From Bryobacteraceae bacterium (GTDB lineage Bacteria; Acidobacteriota; Terriglobia; Bryobacterales; Bryobacteraceae), in the NCBI GenBank assembly GCA_026129905.1, contig JAHCHE010000014.1, positions 124,001 through 188,000 on the forward strand: a stretch of 64,000 nucleotides of DNA. Reading direction: 5' to 3'. Shown one piece after another: positions 24,649-33,895 of the stretch (positions are counted from its first letter, which is position 1; each line of letters opens with the position of its first letter). Made by a program: the position numbers and the translations under genes. The notes under the pieces are model-generated. The model was not told the DNA's origin. It made no database searches and worked only from the letters and a program-made list of their open reading frames with translations.

Positions 24649-27217
24649 GCTGGCTCCGCGCGGAGCCCACGAACAGCTCGACCGGCAGCGCTCCCGTAGG
24701 AGCGAACGCGGGCAGCCTGACGTTGATCTGCATCAGGCCGATGAAGCCGGGCGCCGCGCCCGCGTAGAGAACGTCCGCCGGCAACCCGCCCACGCGTACG
24801 TGGACCGGCAGCGCCGGCTTCGCGAACGGCTCGGCAGCCGCAACGCCGGATGCGCTTGCCGGCGCCGTAACGCCTTCACCCGTCGCGTAGAGGACGACGA
24901 TGGCGCCAAGGTCGGCGGGGTTATCGGCCGAATTGAGGCTGCCGTCCCGGTTGACCGCGACCGCCTGGCCCGCGCCGCCCTGCGTCGTGAAGAAACCGGG
25001 GGCCGCGGCGGCGACGTCGAAGTCCCCGCGGCAGTGCGGCGTTCCGCCGAGACGCACCTCCAACTCGCCCCGCTCCGCGCCGGCAACCCCGTACGGAAGC
25101 TGCGCGTTCACCTGCGTCTCGCCGGCATAGAAGACGTAGGCGGTCGTCCCATTCACGCGGACCTCGACGTCGCCGGCGCCGGAGAAGCCCCAGCCGAAAA
25201 TCGAGACGATCTGGCCCGGAGCGAACGGCGGGCCGGCGAAGCTGGCGCCGTGCGCGGCCTGGCACGCCACCGGCGTTTCCACCGAAGGCGGCGCGATCAC
25301 GGGCGTCAGCCGGCGTATGAGGCGGTTCTCCAGGTCCGCGATGTACACGTGTCCCGCCCGATCGACCGTGATGCTGGCCGGAGAGCGCAGGCGAGCCTGT
25401 TCCGCCGGCCCCCCGTCGCCCGAGAACCCGGCCGTTCCCGAACCCGCGATCGTCCGGATGACGCCTGTGGAGTCCACCGCGCGCACGCGGTGATTTCCGG
25501 TATCGGCGATCAGCAGGTTCCCCTCCGGGTCGAACGCCACCGCCGACGGCATGTTCAGGCGGGCCTTGGCCGCGGGTCCGCCGTCGCCATCGTCTCCCCA
25601 GCGGCCGGTTCCGGCCACGGTGGCGATGAAACCGTCGATGCCGATCTTGCGGACGACGTGATTGCCCTGCTCGGCGACGTAGACGTTGCCCTCGTCGTCG
25701 ACGGCGATGCCGGCCGGCAGGCGCATTTGGGCCCGGTCGGCCAGGCCGAGATCCCCCGAGTAGCCGGGCGCGCCGCTGCCGCCGATCGCCTGTATCTGGC
25801 CTCCGGCCGTAATCTTGCGGACCCGGTGATTCAAGCTGTCGGCGATGAACACATTGCCGTACGGGTCCACCGCGACGCCGCGGGGACGATTGAGTTTCGC
25901 GCCGAGCGGAGAGCCGCCGTCGCCCGAGAAACCCGCTTCGCCGGTCCCGGCCGCCCGCGCGAGCGTCCCGTCGGGCAGCGCCCGGTAAACGGCGTTGCCG
26001 GCGTAGTCGGCGATCCAGATCCGGCCGCGCCGGTCGGCCGCTACCGCCACCGGATCGGTCAAACCCGTCTTCACCAGCGTGGCAAGCCACCCCTGCGGGT
26101 TGAGCTTCCGGATGCGCTGCCGGCCTTCCTCGGCGATGTAGACGTTGCCCGCTTCGTCGGCCGAAACGCCGATTGGGCCGAGCAGGCGCGCCTCGGTCGC
26201 CTTGCCGCCGTCGGCCTCGCCGAACGAGCTCCGGCCGGCCACCCGGGTCAGCTTTGCGTCTCCGTCGAGCCGCCACACCTGTCTGCCGTCGGCGATGTAA
26301 AGGCGGCCGGCCGCGTCCAGCGCCAGGTCGCGCGCCTTCTCCACCGCGTCGAGCCCCTCCAGACGCCTGGCAATGCCGCTGAGCGCCTGTACGACGACCC
26401 CTCCGGCGGCGCCGGTCGCCGTTGCATATAGAGTGCCCTCGCGGTCCACCGCGACTCCGGTGGGCCACCCCAGTCCGAGCGCTCCGGAGGGATCTTCCAG
26501 CACCGTCGTCACGATGCCGGCCGTCAGCGACCGGACCCGGCGGTTTTCCGCATCGGCGAAGTACAGCCCGCCGCGGGCATCCGCCGCCAGGCCCGCCGGT
26601 CCGTTCAGGTTCACCATGTTGGCGAAACCGTCGCCGTTGTAGCCCGCCGCGCCGGTTCCCGCGTGGACGGAGAATTTCCCGCCGGCCGATAACTTATAGA
26701 TTTGATGCCTGCCGAAATCCGAAATATAAAGATTGCCGGCGGCGTCCACCAGCAGGTTTCGCGGCGCGGCCAACGTGGCGGGCGGCGCCGTGTTCGAATC
26801 GCCTCCCGCCACGGTCTGGATCGTGCCATCCGGGGAGACCTTTCTGACCCGCGCGTTGCCGAGGTCGGCGATGTAGACGTTCCCCTTCGAATCGACGGCT
26901 ACATCATACGGAGCGTTTAGTTGGGCCTCGACGGCCGGTCCGCCATCGCCGGCGAGCCCGGGATGACCGGTTCCGGCGACGGCGCTGATTCTCCCGGTCG
27001 CGGCGTCCACTCTTCGCACGCGGGCATCCATCGCGTCGGCGATATACAGGTTGCCCGCGGAATCGAGCGCAATGCCCTCGGCGGCGCCAAGCTGGGCCGC
27101 CGTCGCAGGCCCGCCGTCGCCCGCGTCGTTTGCGCCGGCCGCCGTGTCGATGGTGTACGTCGCCGCGGCCCCGTGCGACACGGCGAGGACCAGCGCCAGG
27201 ATTCCATAGCGAAACAT
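24623..27217 (-). CDS. Secreted NHL-repeat beta-propeller protein with TIGR03437 C-terminal domain
   Basis: An 864-residue protein with a signal peptide (about 1-19, ending AAA|TYT). Residues about 25-640 contain at least ten NHL-type repeats, each with a GDGGPAxxAxLxxPxGVAxDxxGNxYIADxxNxRVRK pattern, forming one or two beta-propellers. Residues about 650-864 begin with PSVETPVACQAAHGASFAG and include IVSIFGWGFSG, VYATGEGVT and the ending QPGVTIAVR, which looks like the TIGR03437 domain found at the end of many Solibacter proteins. Propellers of this kind bind ligands or proteins outside the cell. The 3' end of the gene is repeated at the far edge of the Druantia-like cassette. Confidence 0.85.
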   Translation of the reverse strand: MFRYGILALVLAVSHGAAATYTIDTAAGANDAGDGGPATAAQLGAAEGIALDSAGNLYIADAMDARVRRVDAATGRISAVAGTGHPGLAGDGGPAVEAQLNAPYDVAVDSKGNVYIADLGNARVRKVSPDGTIQTVAGGDSNTAPPATLAAPRNLLVDAAGNLYISDFGRHQIYKLSAGGKFSVHAGTGAAGYNGDGFANMVNLNGPAGLAADARGGLYFADAENRRVRSLTAGIVTTVLEDPSGALGLGWPTGVAVDREGTLYATATGAAGGVVVQALSGIARRLEGLDAVEKARDLALDAAGRLYIADGRQVWRLDGDAKLTRVAGRSSFGEADGGKATEARLLGPIGVSADEAGNVYIAEEGRQRIRKLNPQGWLATLVKTGLTDPVAVAADRRGRIWIADYAGNAVYRALPDGTLARAAGTGEAGFSGDGGSPLGAKLNRPRGVAVDPYGNVFIADSLNHRVRKITAGGQIQAIGGSGAPGYSGDLGLADRAQMRLPAGIAVDDEGNVYVAEQGNHVVRKIGIDGFIATVAGTGRWGDDGDGGPAAKARLNMPSAVAFDPEGNLLIADTGNHRVRAVDSTGVIRTIAGSGTAGFSGDGGPAEQARLRSPASITVDRAGHVYIADLENRLIRRLTPVIAPPSVETPVACQAAHGASFAGPPFAPGQIVSIFGWGFSGAGDVEVRVNGTTAYVFYAGETQVNAQLPYGVAGAERGELEVRLGGTPHCRGDFDVAAAAPGFFTTQGGAGQAVAVNRDGSLNSADNPADLGAIVVLYATGEGVTAPASASGVAAAEPFAKPALPVHVRVGGLPADVLYAGAAPGFIGLMQINVRLPAFAPTGALPVELFVGSARSQPGVTIAVR

Positions 27218-27287
27218 AAGAGTCTTTTCCCTACCGAGTAGGTGGGAAGCGTCTGAGACCGCTCTCAGGCGGGTCGATAAGCCCAGT

Positions 27288-29309
27288 GTGCAGGTTACTT
27301 ACTTCACCCTGATCCTCGCTCTTAGCGCCTCGCTGCCTGCTCGCGCCGAGGCGCCGGTCCGGTTGAAATCCGCTACCGTCGAGCGATCCGCGCGCCCCTC
27401 ATCGGTTCGGGCGGCGAAGCCTAAGGCCTGGAATCCCAACCGCCGCCACGTGCTGGTGCAGTTTCGCGAAGGCGTGAGCGAGCGGGAACTCGCGGCGCTG
27501 AAGAGCCGCGGGGCCGCCGTCGTTCAGGCGGCGCCGGACCATGGCGTGATGGTAGCCATAAGCCCGGGCGCTGATCTTTCAGATCTGAATATCCGAATGG
27601 CGCGCCCGCTAGAGCCTGGCGAAAAGCTGAGCCGTTTGCTGGCTGCGCGGGGCGGAGCGGAGCCGCTCCGTTTCCTCGTCGAGTATTTCCCCGATACCGG
27701 CGCCGCCGAAGCCCGCGCCATCGCCTCGCGTGAAGGGCTGCGCATCCTTGAGAATCCGGATCTGCTCCCGCATCAGCTTCTGGTGGAGGGCGGGGCCCGG
27801 CAGATGAACGCTCTAGCCCAGTGGGATGAGGTGGCCTACATGTTCCCGGCTTCCCCGGAAATCGAGCAGGGCGTCCCGGTGGTCGCCTGCGCCGGCGCGG
27901 TGACCAACGCCGGACCCGTGGGTCAGTACATCGCGGCGGTTGGTCCCGGCTGGGATGGCTACGGCTTGAATAGCGCGGACCTGACGTACACCTTCGGCGG
28001 CTTCACCCAGCAACTCCCGCAGGAACAGGTCAAGACGGAGCTTCAGCGCGCCATGGCCGAGTGGGCTCGCTACGTGAACGTGCGGTTCACGGCCGGCGCC
28101 AATCCGAACGCGTCGCGAAACGTCAATTTCCTATTCGCTCGCGGTTACCATGGCGACCAGTATCCTTTCGACGGCCCCGGCCGGGTTCTGGCGCACACCT
28201 TCTATCCGGCGCCCCCGAATCCGGAGCCGATCGCGGGCGATCTCCACCTCGACGACGATGAGATCTGGCGGGTCGGCGCGAACACCGATCTGTTCAGCGT
28301 AGCGCTGCACGAACTCGGTCATGCCCTTGGACTGGGGCACGCCGACGATCCGAACGCGGTAATGTATCCGTACTACCGGCAAGTGACGGCGCTTTCGGGG
28401 GCCGACGTGGCCGCGATCCGCGAGGTGTATTCCGCTACCGCCGAGAATCCCGCCGTCCCGCCATTTCAGCTCCTGATCGATCAGCCTGTGGCGCCCGCTT
28501 CCACCGACGCCGAGTTCATCGCGATTTCCGGACGAGTCTCCGGCGGGACCGCGCCCATACAGGTGTCCTGGCGGACCGACCGGGGCTTCTCGGGCGCCGC
28601 CACCGGCGCGCAACAGTGGTTGGCCGCCGTACCGGTGAGCCTTGGAACGAACGTCATCACGGTTATCGCGAAGGATGCCCGGCTGTTGACGTCGAGCAAG
28701 TCCGTGACGGTCACGCGGCAGCCCAAGAATGCGCCGGTAACGCTTCAGATCACCTCGCCGGCCGCGACGGGCGTCTACAAGACCGATCAGTCCACCGTGT
28801 TCGTGAGGGGTACCGCGCTTCCGGCGTCCGCCATCGGGCTGGTGCAGTGGTCCTCCAGCTCCGGCTATTCCGGCTACGCTAATGGAACCTCGTCCTGGAC
28901 CGCCGGTCCGGTGTCGCTGCGCCCCGGAGTCAACCGGATTACGATCACCGCCCGCGCGTTCAGCGGCCAAACGGCCTCGGCGTCGATCGACGTTTCCTAC
29001 GAGCAGGCTTCCACGTCGCAGCCGGGCAAGGATACAACCGCCCCCTCACTGGCCATCACCTATCCGATAGGCTCGAACGTCCTCACCAGCGCCGCCTCAA
29101 TGGTTTTTCTGGGGACGGCCTCCGACGACGTGGGCGTGACGGCAGTTACCTGGGCGAACAGCTCAGGCGCAAGCGGGCAGGCCGCCGGGACCACCTACTG
29201 GAATTCCGGCGCAATCCCGCTCCTCATCGGTGACAACGTCATCACGATTCGAGCGTACGACGCGGCCGGCAACAGCGGCTGGCGCTCCGTCACGGTGACG
29301 CGCCGCTAA
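27288..29309 (+). CDS. Secreted matrixin-like zinc metalloprotease with Ig-like repeats
   Basis: A 673-residue protein from a GTG at 27288 that gives a signal peptide ending ARAEA. A propeptide-like region follows (about 35-200). The catalytic domain (about 200-385) contains the metzincin zinc motif HELGHALGLGH (about 341-351) and the Met-turn NAVMYPYY. The rest consists of three repeats of about 90 residues, each with a W-S-x-x-x-G-x-S-G-x-A-x-G core followed by W and a G-x-N-x-I-T-V strand, resembling bacterial Ig-like/glucodextranase B-type domains. It would degrade proteins outside the cell. It is transcribed divergently from the NHL gene across a 70-nt gap. Confidence 0.82.
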   Translation: MQVTYFTLILALSASLPARAEAPVRLKSATVERSARPSSVRAAKPKAWNPNRRHVLVQFREGVSERELAALKSRGAAVVQAAPDHGVMVAISPGADLSDLNIRMARPLEPGEKLSRLLAARGGAEPLRFLVEYFPDTGAAEARAIASREGLRILENPDLLPHQLLVEGGARQMNALAQWDEVAYMFPASPEIEQGVPVVACAGAVTNAGPVGQYIAAVGPGWDGYGLNSADLTYTFGGFTQQLPQEQVKTELQRAMAEWARYVNVRFTAGANPNASRNVNFLFARGYHGDQYPFDGPGRVLAHTFYPAPPNPEPIAGDLHLDDDEIWRVGANTDLFSVALHELGHALGLGHADDPNAVMYPYYRQVTALSGADVAAIREVYSATAENPAVPPFQLLIDQPVAPASTDAEFIAISGRVSGGTAPIQVSWRTDRGFSGAATGAQQWLAAVPVSLGTNVITVIAKDARLLTSSKSVTVTRQPKNAPVTLQITSPAATGVYKTDQSTVFVRGTALPASAIGLVQWSSSSGYSGYANGTSSWTAGPVSLRPGVNRITITARAFSGQTASASIDVSYEQASTSQPGKDTTAPSLAITYPIGSNVLTSAASMVFLGTASDDVGVTAVTWANSSGASGQAAGTTYWNSGAIPLLIGDNVITIRAYDAAGNSGWRSVTVTRR

Positions 29310-29341
29310 CCGAAGCCATCACCGGCCAAGCGTCGCCACGA

Positions 29342-29395
29342 GTGGCGTACGCTCTCAGCGAGTCGAGCCCACACTCGTGTGGACTCTTGTGCCGG
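29342..29395 (+). repeat. Dispersed intergenic repeat, copy 1
   Basis: A 54-bp segment that matches the reverse complement of 43547-43600 at 46 of 54 positions. It contains a near-perfect hairpin (29365-29386; gag-cccacac-tcg-tgtgg-ctc). Both copies lie in intergenic DNA close to gene ends, suggesting a genome-wide repeat family. Confidence 0.75.
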
Positions 29396-29406
29396 ACACC
29401 GAGGTC

Positions 29407-29426
29407 AGGGTTGCGCGCACAACCCT
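29407..29426. terminator. Perfect hairpin after the metalloprotease gene
   Basis: agggttg / caaccct (7 bp, 6-nt loop) about 100 nt beyond the metalloprotease stop. It may be a bidirectional terminator between that gene and the convergent small membrane-protein gene; no U-run follows directly. Confidence 0.4.
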
Positions 29427-29537
29427 CCCGTCTTCTCGCCGGCGACTACCGCGCGGACGGCCGATCCCACGCTACAAGACGTATTTATACTCAGATCCCC
29501 TGTTCATCGGCCGCCACCGCGGCGCCCGGAGCTCATC

Positions 29538-29684
29538 CTACTCCATGAAGTGGATGACTAACATGATGCCGCCGAAGACGACGACGGTGACCACGATCAT
29601 CGCGCCCCATTTAAAGAAGCGTTCGCGGGTGCTGGTGACCATGGCATCATCATGTTTCATCTGCTCGTCGAGGCTGTCGAACAT
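29538..29684 (-). CDS. Small 48-residue single-pass membrane protein
   Basis: Starts MFDSLDEQMKHDD and ends LVIHFME. An acidic N-terminal 15 residues and a basic RERFFKW stretch precede one hydrophobic segment (GAMIVVTVVVFGGIMLV, about 27-43), giving an N-in topology. A strong Shine-Dalgarno (GAGGAGG) lies 8-14 nt upstream of the ATG, the best argument that it is translated. It is isolated, between the metalloprotease gene and the deacetylase operon. A possible -10 box TAGAAT lies at 29742-29747. I do not recognise a function. Confidence 0.72.
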   Translation of the reverse strand: MFDSLDEQMKHDDAMVTSTRERFFKWGAMIVVTVVVFGGIMLVIHFME

Positions 29685-29759
29685 AGGTTCTTCCTCCTCT
29701 CAAATAGAGCTTGAGAGCTAAATCTTCCAAATGCTGCCCCTATTCTACGTCCAGGGGAA

Positions 29760-29800
29760 AAAAAAGTCATCAAAAATCGACAGCCTCCCGGACGGGAGGG
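29760..29800 (-). terminator. Terminator of the deacetylase/phosphate acetyltransferase operon
   Basis: On the minus strand a 6-bp stem (cctccc/gggagg, 4-nt loop, 29784-29799) is followed by two T-rich runs, including eight consecutive T. It lies about 90 nt beyond the deacetylase stop and before the small membrane-protein gene, so it insulates the two units. Confidence 0.6.
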
Positions 29801-29887
29801 AAATCTCCAGCTAAATGTTGGTCTTACGGCGCCGTGAGGGACGGCGGGTGGGGCGAGTAGCGCGCGCGCCCGGCGCTCGCCAGACGG

Positions 29888-30859
29888 TCAGGAGGAGGGG
29901 GCAGCAGGCGCGGTTCTTCTCCAGCCTATATCGGCAAGACACTCGCTTGCCGCGTAGGCCGTGCCGCAGTGGATCGAGATGGTGTCTTCCAGCGATTCCG
30001 CGTAGCCGCCCGCCAGGGTCACCGCCACGGCCGAGTGGTGGGAAAGCGCCAGCGACATCACCAGCCGGTCGCGCTCTTTCAGTCCCTCCAGCGACAGAGA
30101 CAGTCCGCCGAGCTGATCCTGGTAGTACGGGTCCGCCCCGGCGACGTACATCACAAGATCCGGCCGAAACCCCGCGATCGCGGTCTCCACCGCCGCGCCG
30201 AGCTTTCTGAGATACTCCTGGTCCCCGGTCCCGTCGGCAAGATGGATGTCCACCGTGGAAGGCGGCTTGTCCGCCGGATAGTTGTTGTACTGGTGAATCG
30301 AGATCGTGAGGACAGTCGGGTCGCCGGCGAAGATGGCCGCCGTTCCGTTGCCGTGGTGAACGTCGCAGTCCACCACCATCGCCCGGCGGATCTCGCCCCT
30401 CCTCTGGAGCGCTCGGATCGCCACCGCTACGTCGTGGACGGCGCAGAATCCCTCGCCGTGCCCCGGGAACGCGTGATGAAAACCGCCGCCGACGTTGAAC
30501 CCTACGCCATCCTCCAACGCGCACCGCGCGGCGAGCAGCGATCCGCCCGCCGCCAGCCAGAAGGCTTTCACCATCTGACGCGAATAGGGGACCTCGAGTT
30601 GCCGGATCTCGAGAAAGCTCAGCGTGCCGTGGCGCAGTTTCTCCAGCCACTCGCCGTCATGCACGAGCGCCAGATCGTCGTCGCCGGCGGCTTCCGGCGC
30701 CAGGATGTCGCCTTGCGCCGCGAACCCCTCGGCCAGCAGGCGGTCGAGGATCATCCGATACTTGCGCGAAGGAAAAACGTGCGCGCCGAAGTTGAGATCG
30801 TACCCATCGTGATAGATCAGGCGGAACGCAAGCTTACGGCCGGTATCGTGCGTTTCCAT
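29888..30859 (-). CDS. Histone deacetylase-family (class IV-like) deacylase
   Basis: A 323-residue zinc-dependent deacylase. [19 protein letters not shown] (about 122-140) carries the catalytic His pair; GGGFHH instead of the class I/II RPPGHH form recalls class IV (HDAC11-type) enzymes. [12 protein letters not shown] supplies the Asp and His zinc ligands, [13 protein letters not shown] the second Asp, and LAGGY the catalytic Tyr. Bacterial relatives remove acetyl or longer acyl groups from lysines or polyamines. The start at 30859 overlaps the 3' end of the phosphate acetyltransferase gene by 26 nt, showing translational coupling. This points to a link with acetyl-phosphate-driven protein acetylation, which is inference. 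Confidence 0.85.
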   Translation of the reverse strand: METHDTGRKLAFRLIYHDGYDLNFGAHVFPSRKYRMILDRLLAEGFAAQGDILAPEAAGDDDLALVHDGEWLEKLRHGTLSFLEIRQLEVPYSRQMVKAFWLAAGGSLLAARCALEDGVGFNVGGGFHHAFPGHGEGFCAVHDVAVAIRALQRRGEIRRAMVVDCDVHHGNGTAAIFAGDPTVLTISIHQYNNYPADKPPSTVDIHLADGTGDQEYLRKLGAAVETAIAGFRPDLVMYVAGADPYYQDQLGGLSLSLEGLKERDRLVMSLALSHHSAVAVTLAGGYAESLEDTISIHCGTAYAASECLADIGWRRTAPAAPSS

Positions 30860-31856
30860 CTTGTTGGGCCGCTTGCAAGGCAGTGATCACGGCGACTCCG
30901 TAGACGTCTTCGGCCGAACAGCCGCGGGAAAGCTCGTTGGCAGGTTTGGCCAGACCCTGGATGAACGGTCCGAGCGCCGCGGCACCGGCCAGGCGCTCCA
31001 CCATTTTATACGCGATGTTCGCCGAAGCCAAGTCGGGGAAGATCAGGGTGTTGGCGCGGCCAGCCACGGTCGATCCGGGGGCTTTCGACCGGCCGATGGC
31101 CGGAACCAGCGCGGCGTCCGCCTGCAATTCGCCGTCGACGTGCAGGTCCGGGACTCGCGCCCGTACGATCCGCAGCGCCTCCACCACGCGGTCCACCTCC
31201 GCGTGTTTCCCGCTGCCCTTGGTCGAAAAGGTGAGCATCGCGACCGCGGGCTCAGTCTCGAGCAACGTCCTGGCGCTCTCGGCCGCCGCCATCGCGATAT
31301 CCGCCAACTGGACCGCGGTTGGCCGTATGACGATGGAACCGTCGGCAAACACCAGCAGTCCCTTGTGGCCGAAGTCACTCGTCCGGAGCGCCATGACAAA
31401 GACGCTGGTGAGCGTCCGGGCCGCCGGGCGCATGCCGATGGCGTGCAGCATCGCGCGAATCGTGTCCCGCGAGGTGTAGCGAGCCCCGCCGACGAAGCCG
31501 TCCGCGTCGCCCGCCTCCACCATCAGCATGGCGAAATAGAGGGGATCTTTCGCCGTGGCTGCCGCCTCGACCGGCGTGATGCCTTTGGCGCGCCGGCGCT
31601 CGAAGTAGATGGACGCGTATTTCCGGAGCTTCTCCGCATTCTCGGGATCCGCGAACCGGACCGCCCCGGCTGGGGAGGAAGCGCTGCCGCCGATCAGAAT
31701 CGGAGAGGCGAGATCTTCTCTCGCCAGCCGCTCCGCGGCGACGACGATTCTCGGATCGTCGCCTTCGGGAAACACGATTCTCGGCCGCGCCTTGAGCTGC
31801 CGCAGCCGTTCCACTTGCCTCGCCAGGAACGCCGATGCGGATTCAGGGAGCGACAT
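30834..31856 (-). CDS. pta: Phosphate acetyltransferase (short, catalytic domain only)
   Basis: A 340-residue enzyme interconverting acetyl-CoA and acetyl phosphate. Signatures are [19 protein letters not shown] near the start, [71 protein letters not shown]. It lacks the N-terminal regulatory domain of enterobacterial Pta, as do EutD-type enzymes. No acetate kinase lies in the window. The ATG at 31856 is chosen because it begins at the conserved N-terminal helix; the open frame extends to 32078 without family similarity. It is the first gene of a coupled pair with the deacetylase. Confidence 0.88.
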   Translation of the reverse strand: MSLPESASAFLARQVERLRQLKARPRIVFPEGDDPRIVVAAERLAREDLASPILIGGSASSPAGAVRFADPENAEKLRKYASIYFERRRAKGITPVEAAATAKDPLYFAMLMVEAGDADGFVGGARYTSRDTIRAMLHAIGMRPAARTLTSVFVMALRTSDFGHKGLLVFADGSIVIRPTAVQLADIAMAAAESARTLLETEPAVAMLTFSTKGSGKHAEVDRVVEALRIVRARVPDLHVDGELQADAALVPAIGRSKAPGSTVAGRANTLIFPDLASANIAYKMVERLAGAAALGPFIQGLAKPANELSRGCSAEDVYGVAVITALQAAQQDGNARYRP

Positions 31857-31980
31857 AGAAGAACCATTGTAGCGGCGCGGACGCGAGGCTGACGCGCTTC
31901 GGGAATTTCCCGGGAGGAGCGTCACGCCCGCAACGCGGCCTCGCGGTCCCCCTCGGGAGGCAGCGGTCGAGCGAACGGGG

Positions 31981-32009
31981 TTGACGGCCCGCAGAAGTTC
32001 CCGTAGCAT
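31981..32009 (+). promoter_or_regulatory. Probable promoter of the MerR-type gene
   Basis: TTGACG (31981-31986) and TAGCAT (32004-32009) are separated by 17 nt, 16 nt upstream of the likely ATG at 32026. The short leader contains AGGAAT as a weak ribosome site. The DNA between this gene and the divergent pta (31857-32025) has no other gene. Confidence 0.5.
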
Positions 32010-32025
32010 TAGGAATATCATTGAG

Positions 32026-32421
32026 ATGTGGGCGATGGACGCAGCGCGGAGCCCTGAGACGCCTGAGATTCCCGACAAGCTTTACTTCCGCATTGGGGAA
32101 GTGAGCCGGGTTTCGGCGGTAAAACCTCACGTGCTTCGGTACTGGGAATCGGAGTTCCCGGCAATCACGCCGCGGAAGTCCGGCAGCGGTCACCGGCTGT
32201 ACCGGCGCAAAGACGTGGAGCTGATCCTGGAGATCAAGCGGCTTCTGTACGAGGAGCGCTTCACGATCGAGGGCGCGCGCAAGTACCTCGGGCAGCGCGC
32301 CAAGAAGGCGGCGCCCAAGCCCCCCAAGCCGTCGTCGCAAGGCGAATTGTTCGACGCGACGCCGGGAGCGCTCGATGAAATCCGCCGCGAGCTTCGGGAA
32401 ATTCTGAAGCTGCTGCAATAG
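32026..32421 (+). CDS. MerR-family transcriptional regulator
   Basis: About 131 residues. [29 protein letters not shown] (about 22-50) is the MerR helix-turn-helix. [23 protein letters not shown] and [11 protein letters not shown] complete the winged-helix domain. A Pro/Lys linker and a short C-terminal helix ([13 protein letters not shown]) would dimerise it; there is no large effector domain. The variant with ESEFP rather than a typical E-x-x-GL turn is the kind found in HspR/integration-host-associated MerR-like proteins of acidobacteria. It is transcribed away from pta; its target is unknown. The start may also be the ATG nine bases further in. Confidence 0.8.
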   Translation: MWAMDAARSPETPEIPDKLYFRIGEVSRVSAVKPHVLRYWESEFPAITPRKSGSGHRLYRRKDVELILEIKRLLYEERFTIEGARKYLGQRAKKAAPKPPKPSSQGELFDATPGALDEIRRELREILKLLQ

Positions 32422-32463
32422 ACGTTCTCAGAAAAAGGCGCGTCCCACGCCCACCGGCGCCCG

Positions 32464-33894
32464 TCACGCCAGGATGTCGTGGACAACCTCGCCGTGGACG
32501 TCGGTCAGCCGCATATCGCGCCCGCCGAAACGGAACGTCAGCCGCTTATGGTCCAGGCCGAGCAGGTGGAGCATGGTCGCGTGCAGATCGTGCACATGAA
32601 CCTTGTTCTCCGTCGCGTAGTAGCCGAACTCGTCGGTGGCCCCGTAGGTCAGTCCCCGCTTCACGCCGCCGCCGGCCAGCCACATCGTGAAACCGAACGG
32701 GTTATGATCGCGGCCCACCTTATCGGTGTACTTGCCGTCCGGAAACTGCGCGCACGGCGTCCGGCCGAACTCGCCGCCCCACACCACCAACGTCTGGTCC
32801 AGCAATCCCCGCGCCTTCAGATCCGTCAACAGCCCCGCCATCGGCTTGTCCACCGCGCGGGCGTTCACCCGGTGACCCTCCGCCAGGCTCCCGTGCTGGT
32901 CCCACCGGTCGCAGCCCTTGCGAAAAGGCGGCAGCAGTTCGATGAACCGGACGCCCCGCTCCACCAGCCGCCTTGCCAGCAGGCACTCGCGGCCGAACTC
33001 CTCCGTGTCGGGCTCGTCCAGCCCGTACAGCTTCCGGGTAGCCGGCGTCTCCCCGCTCAGGTCGAGCAGCGCCGGCACTTCCGACTGCATCCGGAACGCC
33101 ATCTCGTAGTTCGCGATGGTGGCCTCCACCTCGCTCACCGCGCCGAACCGCTCCAGCACGCCCTTGTTCAGCCGCCGCACCAGTCCGAGTTTCTCCCGCT
33201 GCGCGGCCGCGTCGCTCTCGCGAGGCTCCAGGTCCGCGATCGGCTGCGCCCCCTTGCGGAACAGCGTGCCCTGGTAACTGGCCGGAAGGAACCCGCTGCC
33301 GAACAGGTCCATGCCGCCCGGAGGAACCAAGCCGCTCTCCATCACGATGAACCCCGGCAGGTTGGCGCACTCGCTGCCGAGCCCGTACACCACCCAACCG
33401 CCCATGCTCGGCCGCCCCTGGAACCCCGACCCCGAGTGCATGAAGTAGTTCGCCGCCGTGTGTTCGGAGTGGTCCGAAACCATCGACCGCACGATCGTCA
33501 GCTCGTCCACGCAGCCCGCCATATGAGGGAAGATTTCGCTCACCCATGCGCCCGATTCGCCGTATTGCCGGAACGCGTAGGGCGACGCCAGGATCTTGTC
33601 GCTGATATTGAAGACCGTCGTGGGCGTCTTCAGCGGAATCGGTTTGCCGTTATCTCTTGTCAGCCGCGGCTTGGGATCGAACGTGTCCATCTGCGACGGG
33701 CCGCCGTCCATGAACAGAAAGATCACCGACCGGGCTTTCGCCGCATGATGCGGCGCCGGCAGCCTGGACGCCGCGGCGGCGCTCTCGGCCAGCAGCGACG
33801 CCAGCGCCACGCCACCGAATCCGTTGGCGCACCGGCACAGCATCTCTCGCCGGCTGTGACGTTCGGGCGTGAATCGGGCGCGGTGTACGGGCAT
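32464..33894 (-). CDS. DUF1501 family secreted protein (sulfatase-like fold)
   Basis: A 476-residue protein with a Tat-type leader (HSRREMLCRCANGFGGVALA) and the DUF1501 signatures SVIFLFMDGGPSQMDTFDPKP, WVSEIFPHMAGCVDEL, HTAANYFMHSGS, VERGVRFIEL, WDQHG, VVWGGEFGRTP and GRDHNPFGFTMWLAGGGVKRG. DUF1501 proteins have an alkaline-phosphatase/sulfatase-like fold and in planctomycetes and acidobacteria are almost always encoded next to PSD1/DUF1549-DUF1553 cytochromes, as here: the PSD1 stop lies one base upstream. The pair is probably part of an extracytoplasmic carbohydrate system, but its reaction is not established. Confidence 0.87.
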   Translation of the reverse strand: MPVHRARFTPERHSRREMLCRCANGFGGVALASLLAESAAAASRLPAPHHAAKARSVIFLFMDGGPSQMDTFDPKPRLTRDNGKPIPLKTPTTVFNISDKILASPYAFRQYGESGAWVSEIFPHMAGCVDELTIVRSMVSDHSEHTAANYFMHSGSGFQGRPSMGGWVVYGLGSECANLPGFIVMESGLVPPGGMDLFGSGFLPASYQGTLFRKGAQPIADLEPRESDAAAQREKLGLVRRLNKGVLERFGAVSEVEATIANYEMAFRMQSEVPALLDLSGETPATRKLYGLDEPDTEEFGRECLLARRLVERGVRFIELLPPFRKGCDRWDQHGSLAEGHRVNARAVDKPMAGLLTDLKARGLLDQTLVVWGGEFGRTPCAQFPDGKYTDKVGRDHNPFGFTMWLAGGGVKRGLTYGATDEFGYYATENKVHVHDLHATMLHLLGLDHKRLTFRFGGRDMRLTDVHGEVVHDILA

Positions 33895-33895
33895 A

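Noticed and set aside
31981-32025. Upstream TTG start for the MerR-type gene
   Set aside because: It coincides with the -35 box of a good promoter, and the extra residues do not belong to the MerR fold.
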